Assembly: GCA_036403035.1 (NCBI GenBank)
Contig: DASWRT010000171.1
Location: 1 to 6,902 of the forward strand
Length of the DNA: 6,902 nucleotides
From: DASWRT01 sp036403035
GTDB lineage: Bacteria > Pseudomonadota > Alphaproteobacteria > ATCC43930 > CGMCC-115725
Direction: 5' to 3'
In this document: positions 5,297 through 6,902 of the stretch, one piece after another
Numbering within the stretch: the stretch's first letter is position 1
Layout: the number at the start of each line of letters is the position of its first letter
The notes under the pieces: generated by a model
The model's input: only the letters and a program-made list of their open reading frames with translations
Told to the model about the DNA's origin: nothing
Databases searched by the model: none
Made by a program: the position numbers and the translations under genes

Positions 5297-6626
5297 CGGT
5301 ACCGCCGCCGCCGATCGCGGTCAGGCCGCCCATGTAGGGGCGCAGCGCCTCGGGCACGGCGACCGTGCCGTCCTCGCGCTGGTAGTTTTCGAGGACCGCG
5401 ATCAGCGTCCGCCCGACCGCGAGGCCGGACCCGTTCAACGTGTGCACGAAGCGCGTCCCCTTCCCTTCCTGCGGCCGGAACCGCGCCTTCATCCGCCGCG
5501 CCTGGAAGTCGCCGCAGTTCGAGCAGCTCGATATCTCGCGGTAGGCGTCCTGACCGGGCAGCCAGACTTCCAGGTCGTAGGTCTTGCGCGCCGAAAAGCC
5601 CATGTCGCCGGTGCTGAGCAGCATCACGCGGTACGCGAGCCCCAGCCGCTTCAGCACCTCCTCGGCGCAGGCGGTCATCCGCTCGTGCTCCTCCTCGGAG
5701 CGGTCAGGATGCGCGATCGAGACCAGCTCGACCTTATTGAACTGGTGCTGCCGGATCATGCCGCGGGTGTCGCGCCCAGCGGCGCCCGCCTCCGCGCGAA
5801 AGCACGGCGTCAGCGCGGTCAGTCGCATCGGCAGCTGCTTTTCGTCAAGGATGGATTCGCGGACGAGATTGGTGAGCGCCACCTCCGCGGTCGGAATGAT
5901 CCCGAGACGCTCGGTGCGGAGCCGCTCATGGTCGGGCTCGGCGAGCAATTCGCCCTTGATCGCCCAGAACTGGTCGTCCTCGAACTTCGGCAATTGTCCG
6001 GTGCCGAACATGATCTCGTTGCGCACGAGCAGCGGCGGATTGATCTCGGTATAGCCGTGCTCGTCAACGTGTAGATTCAGCATGAACTGGCCGAGCGCGC
6101 GTTCGAGCCGCGCCAGTCCCTTCTTCAACACGACGAAGCGCGCGCCGGAGAGCTTCGCCGCGGTCTCGAAATCCATGTCACCGAGCGCGGCGCCGAGATC
6201 GTCATGGGGTTTTGGCACGAACGCGTAGTTGCGCCTGTTGCCGAAGACATGGCGCTGCACATTGCCGTGCTCGTCGACACCATCGGGCACCTCGCCGAGC
6301 GGCAGATTCGGGATCGCCGCCAGCTCCTTGGCGAGCTCCTCGTCGGCAGCCTTCGCGGTCGCCTCAAGCGCCGGCATCGTGGTCTTGAGCTCGGCGACCT
6401 CCGCCATCAGCTTCGCCGCGCGCGCCTCGTCCTTCGCCTTCTTGGCATCGCCGATTTCCTTGGAGGCCGCATTGCGCCGCGCCTGGGCCTGCTCGGAAGC
6501 CAGGATCGCCGCACGCCGGGTCTCGTCGATCGCAAGCAGCGACGCCGACATCGGCTTCAGGCCCCGTCGTGCGAGGCCGGCGTCGAAGGCTTGCGGATTG
6601 TCGCGGATCGATTTGATGTCGTGCAT
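5289..6626 (-). CDS. serS: Seryl-tRNA synthetase
   Basis: SerS charges tRNA-Ser (and tRNA-Sec where present) with serine using ATP, in the cytoplasm. The 445-residue protein has the N-terminal tRNA-binding coiled coil at about 30-105. Class II motif 1 is at about 192-201 (TEINPPLLV). The serine-site element IIPTAEVALTN is at 243-253. Motif 2 spans FRAEAGAAGRDTRGM and RQHQFNKVE (276-300, with R277 and E279). SSCSNCGDFQARR is at 366-378, and motif 3 is LNGSGLAVGRTLIAVLENYQ at 397-416 with R406. Residues about 221-241, between QFWAIK and IIPTAEV, look somewhat longer than in E. coli SerS. The frame extends upstream to a GTG at 6668, but those 14 residues are encoded by a dispersed repeat. The ATG at 6626, opening with MHDIKSIRDNP and preceded by GGGAAG, is the real start. 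surE overlaps its 3' end by eight nt. Confidence 0.97.
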   Translation of the reverse strand: MHDIKSIRDNPQAFDAGLARRGLKPMSASLLAIDETRRAAILASEQAQARRNAASKEIGDAKKAKDEARAAKLMAEVAELKTTMPALEATAKAADEELAKELAAIPNLPLGEVPDGVDEHGNVQRHVFGNRRNYAFVPKPHDDLGAALGDMDFETAAKLSGARFVVLKKGLARLERALGQFMLNLHVDEHGYTEINPPLLVRNEIMFGTGQLPKFEDDQFWAIKGELLAEPDHERLRTERLGIIPTAEVALTNLVRESILDEKQLPMRLTALTPCFRAEAGAAGRDTRGMIRQHQFNKVELVSIAHPDRSEEEHERMTACAEEVLKRLGLAYRVMLLSTGDMGFSARKTYDLEVWLPGQDAYREISSCSNCGDFQARRMKARFRPQEGKGTRFVHTLNGSGLAVGRTLIAVLENYQREDGTVAVPEALRPYMGGLTAIGGGGTDV

Positions 6627-6632
6627 GGCTGT

Positions 6633-6638
6633 CTTCCC
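6633..6638 (-). promoter_or_regulatory. Probable ribosome binding site of serS
   Basis: The minus strand reads GGGAAG, ending six nt before the serS ATG at 6626. Its first base (6638) is also the outer base of the double-hairpin repeat, so the repeat sits directly against the site. The spacing supports ATG 6626 over the GTG at 6668. Confidence 0.6.
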
Positions 6639-6723
6639 GTCATGGCCGGGTCTATCCCGGCCATCCACGTGTCTGCCGCCTTAGATCAAGTCGTAGATGC
6701 CCGGGTCAAGCCCGGGCATGACG
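6638..6723. repeat. REP-like double-hairpin palindromic repeat between tatC and serS
   Basis: Two perfect hairpins stand in tandem. The first has arms ATGGCCGGG (6642-6650) and CCCGGCCAT (6656-6664) with a five-nt loop. The second has arms ATGCCCGGG (6697-6705) and CCCGGGCAT (6711-6719) with a five-nt loop. The ends are also inverted copies of each other: CGTCATGGCCGGG (6638-6650) against CCCGGGCATGACG (6711-6723) match at 12 of 13 positions. This architecture and wording closely resemble intergenic palindromes that I recall as dispersed in many Bradyrhizobium- and Rhodopseudomonas-like genomes. Only one copy lies in this window, so dispersal here is inferred. It may slow or end tatC transcription or stabilise mRNA ends; neither hairpin is followed by a clear T-run. 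Confidence 0.8.
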
Positions 6724-6763
6724 AATCATGGGCTGAGCGGCGATATGATAGAGCGAAAGCGCC

Positions 6764-6902
6764 CTACTCCGCCGGATTGGCCGGCGTCGATACGTCAGTG
6801 CCGGTGGTGGCCTTTGACGCTGCCGCCTTCTTCTCCACAATTCCCACCGCGATGATCGAGCCCTCGTAGAGCGCGAGCAAGGGGATCGCGAGCGAGCACT
6901 GG
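6764..6902 (-). CDS. tatC: Sec-independent translocase subunit TatC, C-terminal end (gene runs off the right edge)
   Basis: TatC is the polytopic inner-membrane receptor for twin-arginine signal peptides. Only the last 45 codons and the stop (TAG at 6764-6766) are inside the window. The visible residues include QCSLAIPLLALYEGSIIAV, matching the family's final transmembrane helix with the conserved SLAIPLLxLYE pattern. They are followed by VEKKAAA and a polar Thr/Ala/Pro-rich cytoplasmic tail ending in NPAE. The assignment rests on this short segment plus the well-known tatC-serS adjacency in Alphaproteobacteria. The end of tatC is separated from serS by a 137-nt gap that contains the REP-like repeat; the 40 nt between the repeat and the stop show nothing else clear. 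Confidence 0.88.
   Translation of the reverse strand, partial: QCSLAIPLLALYEGSIIAVGIVEKKAAASKATTGTDVSTPANPAE

Noticed and set aside
4550..5617. Plus-strand open frame antisense to surE and the end of serS
   Set aside because: It has no recognisable domain and lies opposite two genes with complete catalytic motifs.

Overview
The window is a high-GC stretch of conserved bacterial core genes. The gene set and order (tatC, serS, surE, pcm, an nlpD-type LysM/M23 gene, a DUF815 ATPase gene, yajC, secD) is the arrangement familiar from Alphaproteobacteria. A paired-hairpin repeat between tatC and serS resembles dispersed palindromes known from Bradyrhizobium- and Rhodopseudomonas-like genomes. A Hyphomicrobiales-type or related alphaproteobacterium fits best; genus cannot be read from this sequence. 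No phage, transposase, CRISPR or tRNA/rRNA signal was seen.

Layout, right to left, because most genes lie on the minus strand. The 3' end of tatC (6764-6902) is followed by a 137-nt gap holding an 86-bp double-hairpin repeat (6638-6723). Then comes a tightly overlapping cluster, serS (5289-6626), surE (4508-5296), pcm (3843-4511) and nlpD-like (2446-3846), with 8-, 4- and 4-nt overlaps. A 79-nt convergent gap separates nlpD from the only plus-strand gene, a DUF815 P-loop ATPase (1479-2366). A 236-nt divergent region rich in inverted repeats lies between that gene and yajC (817-1242), which precedes the 5' part of secD (1-774, running off the left edge).

Functionally the window combines protein export (TatC; YajC and SecD of the SecDF-YajC complex), translation (SerS), stationary-phase nucleotide and protein repair (SurE, Pcm) and envelope maintenance or division (NlpD-like LysM/LytM protein). 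The gene overlaps imply that serS, surE, pcm and nlpD are co-transcribed and probably translationally coupled.

I found no convincing new multi-gene system. The points most worth a second look are: the LytM domain of the NlpD-like protein appears to lack most zinc-site residues, suggesting an amidase activator rather than a hydrolase; a perfect 9-2-9 inverted repeat abuts the ribosome binding site of the uncharacterised ATPase; nested inverted repeats lie upstream of yajC; and the double-hairpin repeat touches the serS ribosome binding site and supplies a misleading upstream start.
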